A DNA stretch of 64,000 bases from Nitrospirota bacterium (GTDB taxonomy: Bacteria > Nitrospirota > Thermodesulfovibrionia > Thermodesulfovibrionales > Dissulfurispiraceae), in NCBI GenBank assembly GCA_015233365.1, contig JADFXU010000007.1, positions 1-64,000 of the forward strand. The letters run 5' to 3'. Of the stretch, positions 22,520 to 33,458 are shown one piece after another. The notes under the pieces are model-generated. The model was given only the letters and a program-made list of their open reading frames with translations, was not told the DNA's origin and made no database searches. Position 1 is the stretch's first letter, and each line of letters opens with the position of its first letter. A program made the position numbers and the translations under genes.

Positions 22520-23073
22520 TGTCCATTGTCGATGCTTTCATAAAGACAATCGCAGTTTTCGACGCGTTAAAGGACGAGAAGATCATCGAGGATTATGCCC
22601 TTATCGGCGGACTCGCATTATCTGCATGGGTTAGACCTCGAACCACAAGAGATGTTGATCTGGCAGTTATTATCTCAAAACAACTTAAATGGCCCGACCT
22701 GATTTCCATCATGGAAACGAGGTTCCATAAGAGGATATCCATTCACAAGGCAACTCCGCGTGCGACTATAAAAGAAAAATTCTCTTTTATATCAGGACAT
22801 TTTCAGGTTGATATTATAGGTACAGGAGATTTTAATTTAGCTGCAGAAGCAATTAAAAATGCCGTTGTTGCCGAAGTTTTCGACAAGAAAATCAAAGTTG
22901 CAACCCCTGAATATTTGATTCTCCTGAAATTATTGCCTTTAAGCAATCAAGATACTCTCGACATTAATATGCTCGCAAAAAAAGCCGATATGGGCATCGT
23001 TAGAAATCTTGCCCAAAAACATTTTCTCCTTCCGAAACTAGAATCTGTTCAATCAATAAGAAGTAAAAAATAA
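22519..23073 (+). CDS. Nucleotidyltransferase-superfamily protein (AbiEii-like fold)
   Basis: YALIGGLALSAWVRPRTTRDVDLAVI: G-G...R-x-T-x-D-x-D NTase motif. Confidence 0.8.
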   Translation: MSIVDAFIKTIAVFDALKDEKIIEDYALIGGLALSAWVRPRTTRDVDLAVIISKQLKWPDLISIMETRFHKRISIHKATPRATIKEKFSFISGHFQVDIIGTGDFNLAAEAIKNAVVAEVFDKKIKVATPEYLILLKLLPLSNQDTLDINMLAKKADMGIVRNLAQKHFLLPKLESVQSIRSKK

Positions 23074-23132
23074 AAAACAATGAATATTTTCTTCCCTGAA
23101 TTTATCGATAGGTTGCAACGCCCAGGTTTCTT

Positions 23133-23438
23133 TTAATTGTTTGATAACTTGACCGGATAGCCGAGTATTCTATCCATAGGTACTGCAATCTTCCTGGCTT
23201 CTACTCCCTCTTCGTTAAGATAGGACACAAATTCCAAACAAGTATTGTACCTGTATATATTATAAGTTCTCCATAAGCCCCTTACAATTTCAGGTTTCCC
23301 ATTGAACAGGAAACTGCCTTCCCCTGTATTAATATAAAAAGGCATTTCTTTTTCGCATCTTACTCTCCACTGCTGAAGCTCCCTGAGCTTAGTATTACGA
23401 TCGACCTTAGAATTATCTCTTTTCATGTCTTTCACCAT
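23133..23438 (-). CDS. Hypothetical protein (101 aa)
   Basis: Isolated ORF; no recognisable domain. Confidence 0.5.
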   Translation of the reverse strand: MVKDMKRDNSKVDRNTKLRELQQWRVRCEKEMPFYINTGEGSFLFNGKPEIVRGLWRTYNIYRYNTCLEFVSYLNEEGVEARKIAVPMDRILGYPVKLSNN

Positions 23439-23690
23439 TTATATTAGTTATCGGCTGAAATTGCAAACAAAATAGTCCCCGCAGTCCCGCCATCTTTCCT
23501 CATGACAAGACAGGAAATATTTTCCTGCGCAGTTATGCCAGGGAGGAAAATCCTTCCGGACGGCAACTTAACCCCCGGTCACAAAAAGGAATGGGTTCAA
23601 TGACCGGACCCGAACAACCACTTTTTACAGGCTTATAACAGATTGAAATTACCCTATAAAATGGAACGGGAGTGCACACGCCGAAAACTA

Positions 23691-23705
23691 TGGCACAGAA
23701 GTTGC
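23691..23705 (+). promoter_or_regulatory. Sigma54 -24/-12 promoter
   Basis: TGGCACAGAAGTTGC matches TGGCAC-N5-TTGC exactly; strong SD and GTG start follow within 60 nt. Confidence 0.85.
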
Positions 23706-23748
23706 GAAAGGTTTCAGGGATATCTATTAATAAAGGAGGTGAAAATTA

Positions 23749-24375
23749 GTGACGATACAATCAATCGGCAGCAACTATCAGGCAATGAGCTCAATGAGGT
23801 CGGATTTTCAGAATTTCAAGACAGACGCTAAAGCGCTTCAGAGTGCCTTGAGTTCAGGGAATCAGGATCAGGTTACTCTTTCGGAAGGTGCCTTGTCTAC
23901 TTCGTTGACCCAGCTTATGAGCGACGTTTCCGGTAATACGCAGGGGCAGTCGGCGTCAGGCAGCAGCAGTCAGGTTCAGAACACCGGAAACAGCAACCAG
24001 CAGAATTTTCAAAACGACCTGCTTGCCCTCCAGAATGCCCTGAATTCATCGGGCCAGAGCCAGGGCACCTCTACACAGAATTCAGTGGCGAGTGCGTTGA
24101 ACCAGGTCGTAAGCGACCTTGAGAACATGAAGGGCCATGGTCACCATCACCACCATCACGATGCAAACGGGGCCTCCGGCAATAGTGACACTAATGTATT
24201 AGCACAACTCATGAATATGCTGAATAATAACGCCAATAGCACTTCGGGCGGCAATAGTATTTCCTCTCTTGCCAGTGTCCTTAGCTCCGGTAATGGCAAC
24301 ACCACATCTCTGGCATCGCTCTTTGGCATGGTACAAAATCAGAGCAACACTAGCGGCATTAACATCAAGACGTAA
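23749..24375 (+). CDS. Ser/Asn/Gln-rich low-complexity protein with HGHHHHHH tract
   Basis: GTG start after aaaggaggtg SD; contains MKGHGHHHHHHDANG. Confidence 0.85.
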   Translation: MTIQSIGSNYQAMSSMRSDFQNFKTDAKALQSALSSGNQDQVTLSEGALSTSLTQLMSDVSGNTQGQSASGSSSQVQNTGNSNQQNFQNDLLALQNALNSSGQSQGTSTQNSVASALNQVVSDLENMKGHGHHHHHHDANGASGNSDTNVLAQLMNMLNNNANSTSGGNSISSLASVLSSGNGNTTSLASLFGMVQNQSNTSGINIKT

Positions 24376-24400
24376 AAGTGTGGGTCTTGCTCAAGAAGGC

Positions 24401-24422
24401 GGAAGAGCCGGGAAACTCTTCC
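24401..24422. terminator. Hairpin between convergent genes
   Basis: ggaagag ccgggaaa ctcttcc, with further flanking complementarity. Confidence 0.55.
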
Positions 24423-24438
24423 AGCCTCCTTCCCTTCT

Positions 24439-25950
24439 TTACGGCATGGATTCCCAGCCGCCGCCCAGGGCTTTGTACAGGGCGATGAGATCAATTGTGA
24501 TATTACTCTCGCTTTGCACTAAAGCGTTTTCTGAGGTGTAAAGCGAAAGCTCAGCCACGAGAACGTTCAGGAAAGGGATCTGGCCCTCTGTGTAAAGCTG
24601 CAAGGACAAGTCCACAGCCTTCTGGTTGGCGATCACGGCATCGTTGATCGACTTGTGGTGCTCCTGCTCTTTCCTGAATGCAATTAAGGCATTCTCTACA
24701 TCCTGAAACGCTGCCAGTACTGTTTTCTGGTATGTAATGAAAGCCTGGTCACGCAGCGCCTCCTGCAAACGCACGTTAGATATAGTAGCCCCGCCCTGGA
24801 AAACCGGCCAATTCACTGACGGACCGAATGAGAACGAGCGGCTGGAATCGGTCCACCAGGTGCGAAGCAGGTTACTATTCCAGTTTACCGTTCCGGTCAG
24901 CGAAAAAGACGGAAAGAGCTGTGCTACAGCCACACCGATTTGCGCAGTGGCGGCATGGAGCTGCGCCTCGGACTCGCGGATGTCAGGCCGGCGGCGCAGC
25001 AATTCCGACGGCAGACCGGCAGGGATTTTAGCGGGCACCCTGGGGAGGCTGCCTGCCGGTGACAACTTATCGAGCAAAGCAGCAGGCGGCTGCGCCAACA
25101 GGACACTTAAAGCATAAATGGATTGCTGTGCGGAAGTTTCAAATACCGGGATCTGAGCTTCCGTTGTAGCAACAGCAGAGTCGGCATTGGCGGCATCGAG
25201 TGCGCTGGCAAAACCCACGCTCAGCAGCTTATGGGTAATGTCGGCGGTATGCCGCTGGGCTTTAAGATTGTTTTGTGCGATCACAATCTGTTGCTGGAAA
25301 CCGCGGAGCTGGGTGTAATCAAGAGCTACTTCGGCAATGAGGCTCACCTGGACGTCGCGCATGTTCTCGATTGCGGCCTGAATATTGGCCCCTGCCGATT
25401 CGACGTTGCGGCGTATGCCCCCGAACATGTCGAGTTCCCACACAGCATCCAACCCGGCCTGATAAAGATCCTCCGTCGAATTGTTAGTGGTTGCCGTGTG
25501 TAATCGCTGATAACCGGCTGAGGCGGCAACAGACGGCAACAGACCCCCAACGGCTATGCCGCGCAAGGCACGGGCCTGTCGCAGGCGCGTGCCGGCAATT
25601 TGAAGGTCAAGGTTAGTCTTGACCGCTTCCTCAACGAGTTCATTCAATATGGGGTCGTTGAACTGCCTCCACCACTGAACAAGGTCAGCAGGCTGCGCAG
25701 TGGCCATAGATGGTTGATCCGCTGGAAGCTTTGATACCCCGGACCATGCAGGCGGGACCGCAGCAGGCTGCGGCGGGTGATATTCCGGCCCGACCATGCA
25801 TCCGCCGGTTATAGACAGGGCCAAACCCGCGGCAATCAGTACAGCAACAGAATTCCATAGTTTGTTCACATTCATCCTTACATCTTCATTCATATCTGAG
25901 GGCATCGATGGGATCCAGCCGGGAAGCTTTCCATGCCGGATAGAAACCAA
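24439..25950 (-). CDS. Outer membrane efflux factor, NodT family
   Basis: [46 protein letters not shown]. Confidence 0.93.
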   Translation of the reverse strand: MVSIRHGKLPGWIPSMPSDMNEDVRMNVNKLWNSVAVLIAAGLALSITGGCMVGPEYHPPQPAAVPPAWSGVSKLPADQPSMATAQPADLVQWWRQFNDPILNELVEEAVKTNLDLQIAGTRLRQARALRGIAVGGLLPSVAASAGYQRLHTATTNNSTEDLYQAGLDAVWELDMFGGIRRNVESAGANIQAAIENMRDVQVSLIAEVALDYTQLRGFQQQIVIAQNNLKAQRHTADITHKLLSVGFASALDAANADSAVATTEAQIPVFETSAQQSIYALSVLLAQPPAALLDKLSPAGSLPRVPAKIPAGLPSELLRRRPDIRESEAQLHAATAQIGVAVAQLFPSFSLTGTVNWNSNLLRTWWTDSSRSFSFGPSVNWPVFQGGATISNVRLQEALRDQAFITYQKTVLAAFQDVENALIAFRKEQEHHKSINDAVIANQKAVDLSLQLYTEGQIPFLNVLVAELSLYTSENALVQSESNITIDLIALYKALGGGWESMP

Positions 25951-27259
25951 AAATTACCCCAACACTGGCAGACACGACTACTGAAACCACGATCGCACCC
26001 ACTGAGGCCGCTGTCGGCCAATGCAGCACCGACGTTACGACATACGAAGCGCTGCGTCCCACTATTATACCCATAGTGCCGCCTATGAGACACAAAACTA
26101 CAGCCTCCATCAAAAACTGCCGCAGGATGTCGGCGGGCGCCGCGCCAACCGCCATGCGCAGGCCGATCTCGCGCGTTCGTTCGGTGACTGAAACAAGCAT
26201 GATGTTCATGATGCCGATACCGCCGACAATGAGAGAGATCATCGCAACGCATAGCAGGAGTTTGGTTATCAACGCTGTCGTCGAAGTCATCGCCTTGGTA
26301 ATCTCGGTCATGTCGCGTATGTTGAAATCATCCGGGTCCGGGGGGATAATGTGGTGCTTCTCCCGAAGCAGCACAGTCATCTGCTGTATGGCGGAAGGAA
26401 TCTGGATGGCAGACCGGGCAGCAGTCAGTATCTGGTCCACGTTGGTAAAGCGGATAGGCTGCGGCGTGTCGGCCTGCTCTGTGGCAGAGGCAACCGGGTA
26501 GAGGTTCTGCTGGAGATTCGGATATATCTGATTGAGCGTATTTATTTCGGTGCTGTTCGCTGTAGTCGTGTTGCTCTGGTTGGCAGCGGAAAGCGAGGTA
26601 GCCACCACGCGGTATTTGATAGTAGTCCACGGCGCCAGGAGGATATCGTCCTGGTCCATGCCCATCATGTTCGCTCCCTTTGTGCTCAATACGCCGACGA
26701 CCTTGAACGCCACATTCCGGATGCGGATTTCTTTGCCTATCGGGGATTCTCCGCCGAACAACTGTCTGACGATTGTCTGACCGATTATGCAAACTTTATT
26801 TACGTTGCGGACATCATGATCGGTGAATGCCTCACCACTGTCCAGATCAGTCCAGTCCCGGATGTCAAGGAATGAAGGGGTAGTGCCGTACAGATAAGTC
26901 GGGACATAGTTGCGGTTGCCGAATACCAACTGCGTGCGGGCGCGCACTATCGGCGCCACACTGCGGATAGCAGGGCACTCTTTGATGATCGCATCCGCAT
27001 CCTGAGGAGTCAAAGTCATCATGCTGCCGAATCCGAAATTTATGCCGCCGGTGCTGGCAGCCCCTGGAATGACCACAAGGGTGTTGGCGCCCATGCTGGC
27101 CATGGTACGCTGGATAGCGATGGACGCGCCGTTGCCTATTTCCGTCATTGTGATGACCGCTGCGACGCCTATGACAATGCCGAGGGTAGTAAGCATTGTC
27201 CGCATGACATTGCGGCGAAGGGCATTCAGGGCAGTTTTCAGGATGCCGTACCAATTCAT
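25886..27259 (-). CDS. MacB-type ABC transporter permease
   Basis: [28 protein letters not shown]-terminal FtsX-like domain. Confidence 0.93.
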   Translation of the reverse strand: MNWYGILKTALNALRRNVMRTMLTTLGIVIGVAAVITMTEIGNGASIAIQRTMASMGANTLVVIPGAASTGGINFGFGSMMTLTPQDADAIIKECPAIRSVAPIVRARTQLVFGNRNYVPTYLYGTTPSFLDIRDWTDLDSGEAFTDHDVRNVNKVCIIGQTIVRQLFGGESPIGKEIRIRNVAFKVVGVLSTKGANMMGMDQDDILLAPWTTIKYRVVATSLSAANQSNTTTANSTEINTLNQIYPNLQQNLYPVASATEQADTPQPIRFTNVDQILTAARSAIQIPSAIQQMTVLLREKHHIIPPDPDDFNIRDMTEITKAMTSTTALITKLLLCVAMISLIVGGIGIMNIMLVSVTERTREIGLRMAVGAAPADILRQFLMEAVVLCLIGGTMGIIVGRSASYVVTSVLHWPTAASVGAIVVSVVVSASVGVIFGFYPAWKASRLDPIDALRYE

Positions 27260-27966
27260 ACGCCATCCCGGGGTTCACATAAATAGGGACTTTTTTCTAT
27301 CAGCCCGTCCTTGATGTAAACGGTCCGCCCTGCATGCTGCGCGACGCCGGGATCGTGGGTGACAAGGATGATAGTGATGCCGTCTGAGCTGTTAAGCTGC
27401 TGGAACATCTGCAAGAGTTCCTCGTTGGTGCGGGAGTCGAGGTTGCCGGTCGGCTCATCTGCAAGAAGCACCTGCGGACAGTTGATCAGCGACCGTGCGA
27501 TAGCCACCCGCTGCTGCTGGCCGCCCGAAAGCTGAGACGGCAGGTGGTCAAGGCGGTCGGCCAAACCGACTTTTTCGAGCAATACGGCAGCACGCTGCTT
27601 CTTTTGATGCTCAGTGAGGTTCTCCCTCGCATAGATCAGGGGCATCATGACGTTTTCGAGCGCACTCGTCCGGGGCAGCAGATTGAAGGTTTGGAAAACG
27701 AAGCCGATCATGCGGTTCCGCAGCCTCGCCCGTTCACTTGCATTAAGACTCGAAATCTCCCTGCCGTCAAGCCGGTACTCGCCTGCAGTCGGGCGGTCCA
27801 GGCAGCCGACAATATTCATCAGCGTGCTTTTGCCTGAGCCGCTGGAGCCCATCAACGCCACGAATTCGCCGCGTGAAACGTTCAGCGACACTCCCATAAG
27901 CACCGGCACATTAACTTCGCCCAGACGGTAAGTCTTGCGAATATCGCGCAATTCTATCAAATCCAT
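27256..27966 (-). CDS. MacB-type ABC transporter ATP-binding protein
   Basis: [40 protein letters not shown]; start assigned to MDLIELRD rather than the longer track ORF. Confidence 0.93.
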   Translation of the reverse strand: MDLIELRDIRKTYRLGEVNVPVLMGVSLNVSRGEFVALMGSSGSGKSTLMNIVGCLDRPTAGEYRLDGREISSLNASERARLRNRMIGFVFQTFNLLPRTSALENVMMPLIYARENLTEHQKKQRAAVLLEKVGLADRLDHLPSQLSGGQQQRVAIARSLINCPQVLLADEPTGNLDSRTNEELLQMFQQLNSSDGITIILVTHDPGVAQHAGRTVYIKDGLIEKSPYLCEPRDGV

Positions 27967-27973
27967 ATTGCTC

Positions 27974-29287
27974 TTAGCGCTTTCCCCTGCCCATTTGGGG
28001 CGCGAACGGATTCTGCTCCGCCCCGGTTGCGGGACCGGCCTTGCTTTCAGTGGTCGTTTCTCCAACAACGGCTTGCAGGCCTTCAGCCAAATCCCTGCCT
28101 TCCACTTCAGTTACTATGCCGTCAGTCAACCCAACATTAACATGGACAGGCCGGACAAATTTGCCTTGTTCTACCCAAAGGGTCCCCTGAATCTGTGTAG
28201 CGCTGCCGGCGCCATGCACCCCTTCCCTGTCCGGACCCGCCGGACCTGAGGTTCCGGTATGACCTCGGGACTTGCGCCGGGCTTCAGGCGCTATCTGGTT
28301 CGGCAAGGGGGACCAGCGCAACGCTGAATTCGGAACTACCAGCACTCCGTTTCTGCGGCCCATATTGAATTTTGCATTGGCAGTCAGGTAGGGCAGAAGT
28401 TTGCCGTCGTCGTTGTTTGTGTTGACCTCAACAGTATACGTGACAACATTCTGCGTCATAGTAGCATTGAGTCTGATTTTGCCGACCTGGCCATGGAATA
28501 CCCTGTTAGGAAGCGCATCCACAGTAAAAGTCACCTGCTGACCTGTCGAAATACCGCCGATATCGGCCTCATTAACCGAGAGCCAAACCTGAATGTGTTT
28601 TAAGTCTTTCGCAATCAGGAACAGGCTGGTGGCAGACATGCTCGAAACAACAGTCTGGCCGATATTTACCCTCCGGTCAATAATCACACCCCTGACCGGC
28701 GACTTGATGGTACAGTAACCCAGATTCACCTGCGCGCTGTTGAGGTTGGCCCTGGCTTGCGCTACGGCTGCCTCAGCAGCTGCCAGGTTGGCCTTGGCAA
28801 CCTCGTAATTTGCCTGGTACTGGTCATAAGCACTTTTTGCCAGCGCATCGGATGGACCAAGCTTCTGCGCCCTGTCCCAGTCCTGCTGTGCCTGCAGCAA
28901 TTTGGCTTTCATCTGAAGGACATTGGCGTCGGCGCTCATCTTGGTGGCCCTGGCAGCTTCTGCAGCAGCGGAATAAAGCGAATCATCAATTCTCGCCAAT
29001 ACTGTTCCGGCTTCAACAGGCGAACCGTAATCGATCATCTTCCCATATTTATCTTTACCGAAGGTGCTGATGATGCCCGAAACCTGGGCGCCTACATCCA
29101 CTACTTGCTCCGGCTCTACCGTGCCTGTTGCGCTTATAGTGGCCTCAAGGTCGCCCCGCTTGACCGCTGCAGTTCGAAAAATAGTCCCTTTATCCCCTTT
29201 GGACCGAAACCACCACGCGCCGGCACTGACCAAGGACAGTACAATAGCTATCAGAATTGCATTTCGAATTGTTAGTCGCAAGCGCAT
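27974..29287 (-). CDS. MacA-like periplasmic adaptor
   Basis: KRGDLEATISATGTVEPEQVVDVGAQVSGII; adjacent to ABC genes. Confidence 0.93.
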   Translation of the reverse strand: MRLRLTIRNAILIAIVLSLVSAGAWWFRSKGDKGTIFRTAAVKRGDLEATISATGTVEPEQVVDVGAQVSGIISTFGKDKYGKMIDYGSPVEAGTVLARIDDSLYSAAAEAARATKMSADANVLQMKAKLLQAQQDWDRAQKLGPSDALAKSAYDQYQANYEVAKANLAAAEAAVAQARANLNSAQVNLGYCTIKSPVRGVIIDRRVNIGQTVVSSMSATSLFLIAKDLKHIQVWLSVNEADIGGISTGQQVTFTVDALPNRVFHGQVGKIRLNATMTQNVVTYTVEVNTNNDDGKLLPYLTANAKFNMGRRNGVLVVPNSALRWSPLPNQIAPEARRKSRGHTGTSGPAGPDREGVHGAGSATQIQGTLWVEQGKFVRPVHVNVGLTDGIVTEVEGRDLAEGLQAVVGETTTESKAGPATGAEQNPFAPQMGRGKR

Positions 29288-29408
29288 TCGTATAATTTAG
29301 CAGAATGCTTCAGATACTTGCCAGCATCCGGTGTCTACTAATTTTCAGCATTATTCCAATTGAGTCGCCGGATAAAGGATAAAGGTTACAACCGCTGAAT
29401 ACAATCCC

Positions 29409-30467
29409 TTATTTAATGTATTCAATTACCCGCGAGACTTCGAACTTGTCAATCGACAAAACCTTCCGTACGAACTTAAATATTTTGGTGCGGACCTCCT
29501 GTGTTACCTCAGGATAAAAAACCGGATTTGCAACAACCACGCCCCTGAATGCAAAAAATGGAGCTAAAACCTCATAGAGTTCGTCATCTCCGGATAGGGA
29601 GACATATTGTTCAAAAAACAGGTGCAGGGCCTCCAGAAAAGACCCTTTAATGGTCCCGTGGGTGCGCAGAGAGAAAAACAGGTAATTTATCGTCAGTGCC
29701 GTCACGTCATCTGCCGCATCTCCCCAGGGGCCACGGCTTCTGTCCAGGAGTACAAAATCAAAATCCTCCGCCTCTTTTTCTGTTTTAAACCATATATTGC
29801 CGGGGTGAAAATCGCCGTGAATCTGACACAGCCGGCCCGCCCTGGGCTTAAGCCGGGCCCTCCAGTCCACACACAGCTTTTCTATTTCGGCCATGTCTTC
29901 GTAGCTCATAACTCCATCAGGGTATGTATCGAATACTCCCATGAGGCACTCTCCATGTCCGATAGTGTCCCTTATTTTTCTCCAGTAAAGCTCCCGCGAG
30001 TCCTTTTTTACGGCATGTATGGAGGCAAGGTAGGCAGACATGGACCTGATTTTCCCGATGTCAGGGGCACTCAGCCGGTCTTTGCGGGCAAATCCGCCGA
30101 GATCGACAAAATAGTCCTGTCCTTCGACCTTCTCCATGAGCAAATAATATTCCCTGCCCCCGCCTATCGGCTGTATAGAACCGTTCTCATGCTCGGCGAG
30201 CACATCTATCGCCGCAACATGTTTCGGAAGGTTCTTGTACTCATCCAAGTCGAGAAGAAACACGGCAGCCCTATCCGATGGATAGTCATGACCCAACCCC
30301 TCTGACAGAAGCTTCTTTACCACATACGACTGCACACCTGAGGGCAATTTAACTTCCACCAAGAAACCGGAACCCTGAACACCCGAGCCGAGTTTTCTGA
30401 TGTCCACTGCCAGTGCATTGCTGAATTCTTTAAAAAGATAGGTCCTCAGCGCATCCTCATTGATCAC
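29409..30467 (-). CDS. Aminoglycoside phosphotransferase-fold kinase (APH family)
   Basis: CQIHGDFHPGNIWFKTE...FVLLDRSRGPWGDAADD. Confidence 0.85.
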   Translation of the reverse strand: MINEDALRTYLFKEFSNALAVDIRKLGSGVQGSGFLVEVKLPSGVQSYVVKKLLSEGLGHDYPSDRAAVFLLDLDEYKNLPKHVAAIDVLAEHENGSIQPIGGGREYYLLMEKVEGQDYFVDLGGFARKDRLSAPDIGKIRSMSAYLASIHAVKKDSRELYWRKIRDTIGHGECLMGVFDTYPDGVMSYEDMAEIEKLCVDWRARLKPRAGRLCQIHGDFHPGNIWFKTEKEAEDFDFVLLDRSRGPWGDAADDVTALTINYLFFSLRTHGTIKGSFLEALHLFFEQYVSLSGDDELYEVLAPFFAFRGVVVANPVFYPEVTQEVRTKIFKFVRKVLSIDKFEVSRVIEYIK

Positions 30468-30480
30468 GATAACCCCCTAA

Positions 30481-30533
30481 AGTGTAACGGAGGATGTGTC
30501 TCTGAGCGTAAGACACATATCCTCCGTTACACT
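30481..30533. terminator. Strong hairpin between APH-like and PfkB-like genes
   Basis: agtgtaacggaggatgtgtct / agacacatatcctccgttacact, near-perfect arms with 2-nt bulge. Confidence 0.7.
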
Positions 30534-30535
30534 GT

Positions 30536-31468
30536 CTACAGTTTTCCGAAATTGCTCTCATACCGTTCAATAAAATCATTATATGTATAGTAATGCTCCT
30601 GTGTCCCGTATTTCTCAATCGCATATGCGGCAGTTACAGTGCCGATCTTTGCCGAGGTCTCGAGGTTTTTGCCCGTGACAATACCTTTGATGAAACCGGC
30701 CCTGTAAGCGTCCCCTGCGCCGGTTGGGTCGACAATAGCGGCGGCTCTTACAGCAGGCACGCTTGTTTCGCCTTCGGAAGTGGCGATGAGAGACCCTTTT
30801 TCTCCAAGTGTAGTTATAACAGCCCCCGTCAATTCCAACAGCCGCCGTTTGTCCATGCCGGTCATATTCACGATCAGCTCCAGTTCATAGTCATTGGAGA
30901 TGAGAAGCATTGATCCCCTTATCCACTCAACAAGCTCTTTGTTGTCCCACGCTGTGAGTGACTGTCCCGGATCACAAATGTACGGTATTTTTTTCCGTTT
31001 ATATGTCCTGGCATATTCAATCATGTCGAGAAGATTCCCGGGCGCTATCAGGCCGATCGAACTGTCTCCTTCCAGGCCGCCGAATTCATATTCCGACGGA
31101 TATTTCATTGCGCCCGGGTTGAATCCCGTAATCTGATTGTCCGACCGGTCCGTCGTTATATACGCCCCGGCGGTAAACTCTTCATTAATAATCTTTATCC
31201 CCTCAACAGATATATCGTTCTTCTTTAACCAGTCGAAATAGCTGGAGTAATCCTTGCCTATAGTTGCAAGGATGAGGGGCCGTTCCTCAAGCAGCCTCAA
31301 CGAGTAAGCGATGTTGCCGGCAGTACCGCCGAACTTTTCTATCATGCCGTTGACAGTAAAGCATACATTCAGAATATGAATTTTATCCGGCAGAATGTGG
31401 TCGGAAAACTTTCCCGGAAAATCCATTATCCGGTCATATGCTACCGATCCGGAAATATAAATATGCAT
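30536..31468 (-). CDS. PfkB-family carbohydrate/nucleoside kinase
   Basis: VDPTGAGDAYRAGFIKGI signature. Confidence 0.92.
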   Translation of the reverse strand: MHIYISGSVAYDRIMDFPGKFSDHILPDKIHILNVCFTVNGMIEKFGGTAGNIAYSLRLLEERPLILATIGKDYSSYFDWLKKNDISVEGIKIINEEFTAGAYITTDRSDNQITGFNPGAMKYPSEYEFGGLEGDSSIGLIAPGNLLDMIEYARTYKRKKIPYICDPGQSLTAWDNKELVEWIRGSMLLISNDYELELIVNMTGMDKRRLLELTGAVITTLGEKGSLIATSEGETSVPAVRAAAIVDPTGAGDAYRAGFIKGIVTGKNLETSAKIGTVTAAYAIEKYGTQEHYYTYNDFIERYESNFGKL

Positions 31469-31483
31469 ACCCCCTCCCTAGTG

Positions 31484-31643
31484 GACGGTTTCGTAAAAAG
31501 TTCATAGGCAAGGCGCGCAAAGCCTGAGGAATGAGGCGTACTTTGTGTACGCCGCACAGGGTCCCCAAAAGCCGAAGTCTTTTGGGGTGCGAGTGACGAA
31601 GGATGCAGCGCAACGCAGCATATGGACTTTTTACGAAACCGTC
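31484..31643. repeat. MITE-like intergenic element with 23-bp terminal inverted repeats
   Basis: gacggtttcgtaaaaagttcata ... tatggactttttacgaaaccgtc (22/23); nested ccccaaaa...ttttgggg hairpin inside. Confidence 0.8.
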
Positions 31644-31651
31644 TTATTATA

Positions 31652-33427
31652 TTATGTGCCGGCCTTCATCTCCTCAAGGAGCCGCTCGGCAATTCTCCTG
31701 TTGAAGCCCTTGATAGTTAATATGTCGTCTATCGTTGCGCATCTGATTCCCTCGAGACTGCCAAAATGTCTCAATAGCTCGAGCCTGCGCTTCCTGCCTA
31801 TGCCCGGAATCCGCGTCAGAGGCGAATCCATGAGCCTTTTGTCCCTTAATTTCCTGTGGAAAGTGATGGCAAACCGGTGGACTTCATCTCTTATTCTCTT
31901 CAGCAAAAGTGAAGCCTTGTCCTTGTCTTCAAGGCTGATCATCTCTCCGTTCAGGAGGAAGGCCCTGTCAGGATTTTTCGCGATCCCGATGAGATCCTTT
32001 ATGATGCCGAGTTCCTGCAAGGCCTTATACGCGACATCCAACTGCCCTTTTCCGCCATCAATGACTATAAGGCCGGGGGTCTTGTCGTCGAGATTCCTCA
32101 TCGTACGGAGGACGATCTCCCTCATCATGGCATAGTCATCCACACCCTGTGTTTCTTTTATCCTGAGATGCCTGTAAAGCGCCTTTTTGAATGAGCCCCG
32201 CTCCCAGAAAACAAAGGCCCCGACCGACTCGCTGCCCTGGATAGTGGAAACATCAAAAGCGCCTATTGATACGGGCTCCTGCACGAGGGACAATTTCTCC
32301 CCCAGTTTTTGCATAACGTCGTCACCTGCCGATCTTTTCCTGGTTTCGAGGTGGAGCCGTGCGTTTTCATTCGACATCTTCAGCAGGTCGCGTTTCTTGC
32401 CGCGTCGCGGTATTTCTATATTGACACTCCCTCCGCGCTTGTCTCTGAGCCAGCTCTTCAAAGTCTCCCTGTCAACCGGCATAACGCCGACCAGAATACT
32501 CTCGGGCGGAATTATGTCCTTCGCATAAAACAGCTCTATCACACTTTTCATGATCTCCTGCTCCTCGGACTCCGGTACTTTTTCAAGAAAAAAATCCTTG
32601 GACCCGATTAAAACTCCCTTTCTCAGAAACAGGATATTTATGGCCGCCATATCGCCTTCGCGGAAGAAACCGATAAGGTCGTGATCTCCGAGTTCCGGCG
32701 CTATGACTTTCTGGGATTCAAAGGCCCGCTGGAGCCTGCTGATGCTGTCCCTCACCTGCGCAGCTTCCTCATAGCGCATCTGTTCGGAATAAACGCGCAT
32801 TTTAAGCTCCAGGTTTTTCACCAGCTCTTTTTTCTCGCCGGAGAGGAAAAGCTTCACGTCCTCTACAACATCCATGTATTCTTCTTTGCTCGTCTTTCCC
32901 GCACAGGGGGCCGGGCATTTTTTCATCTCGTACTGAATACACGGCCGCATCACCCTGTCAAGGGAGTAATTGCATGGCCTGAGGAGAAAATTTCTTCTTA
33001 TGAAGGCCACTGCTTCCCACATCGCCTGCGCAGGTATATATGGGCCGAAATAAATGTTCCCGTCCCGCTTTATCCCCCGCACCACCTCGAGCCTCGGCCA
33101 CTTTTCAGTAACAGTCAGTTTTATATAAGGATAGTTCTTGTCATCCCTCAGGATAATATTGAACCTGGGCTTGTGCCGTTTGATAAGGCCGGCTTCGAGA
33201 ATCAGCGCTTCAAGTTCGTTGTCCGTGACGATATAGGAGAAATCTTTAATCATCTTCACCATTGCCGCTTTCCGGGGTTCAAGGCCGGACGATTCGCGGA
33301 AATAACTTCTCAAACGGTTCCTGAGGTTCTTTGCCTTGCCCACATAAAGGACCTTTTCCTTTTGCGCTTTGAATATATATACGCCGGGCCTGCGAGGAAC
33401 ATTTGACAGTTCTGCAATCATACGCAT
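31652..33427 (-). CDS. uvrC: Excinuclease ABC subunit C
   Basis: VPRRPGVYIFKAQKEKVLYVGKAKNLRNRLRSYF (GIY-YIG), C-terminal HhH. Confidence 0.96.
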   Translation of the reverse strand: MRMIAELSNVPRRPGVYIFKAQKEKVLYVGKAKNLRNRLRSYFRESSGLEPRKAAMVKMIKDFSYIVTDNELEALILEAGLIKRHKPRFNIILRDDKNYPYIKLTVTEKWPRLEVVRGIKRDGNIYFGPYIPAQAMWEAVAFIRRNFLLRPCNYSLDRVMRPCIQYEMKKCPAPCAGKTSKEEYMDVVEDVKLFLSGEKKELVKNLELKMRVYSEQMRYEEAAQVRDSISRLQRAFESQKVIAPELGDHDLIGFFREGDMAAINILFLRKGVLIGSKDFFLEKVPESEEQEIMKSVIELFYAKDIIPPESILVGVMPVDRETLKSWLRDKRGGSVNIEIPRRGKKRDLLKMSNENARLHLETRKRSAGDDVMQKLGEKLSLVQEPVSIGAFDVSTIQGSESVGAFVFWERGSFKKALYRHLRIKETQGVDDYAMMREIVLRTMRNLDDKTPGLIVIDGGKGQLDVAYKALQELGIIKDLIGIAKNPDRAFLLNGEMISLEDKDKASLLLKRIRDEVHRFAITFHRKLRDKRLMDSPLTRIPGIGRKRRLELLRHFGSLEGIRCATIDDILTIKGFNRRIAERLLEEMKAGT

Positions 33428-33458
33428 ACTATATCATAAAAGCAAAAGACTAAAAGAA

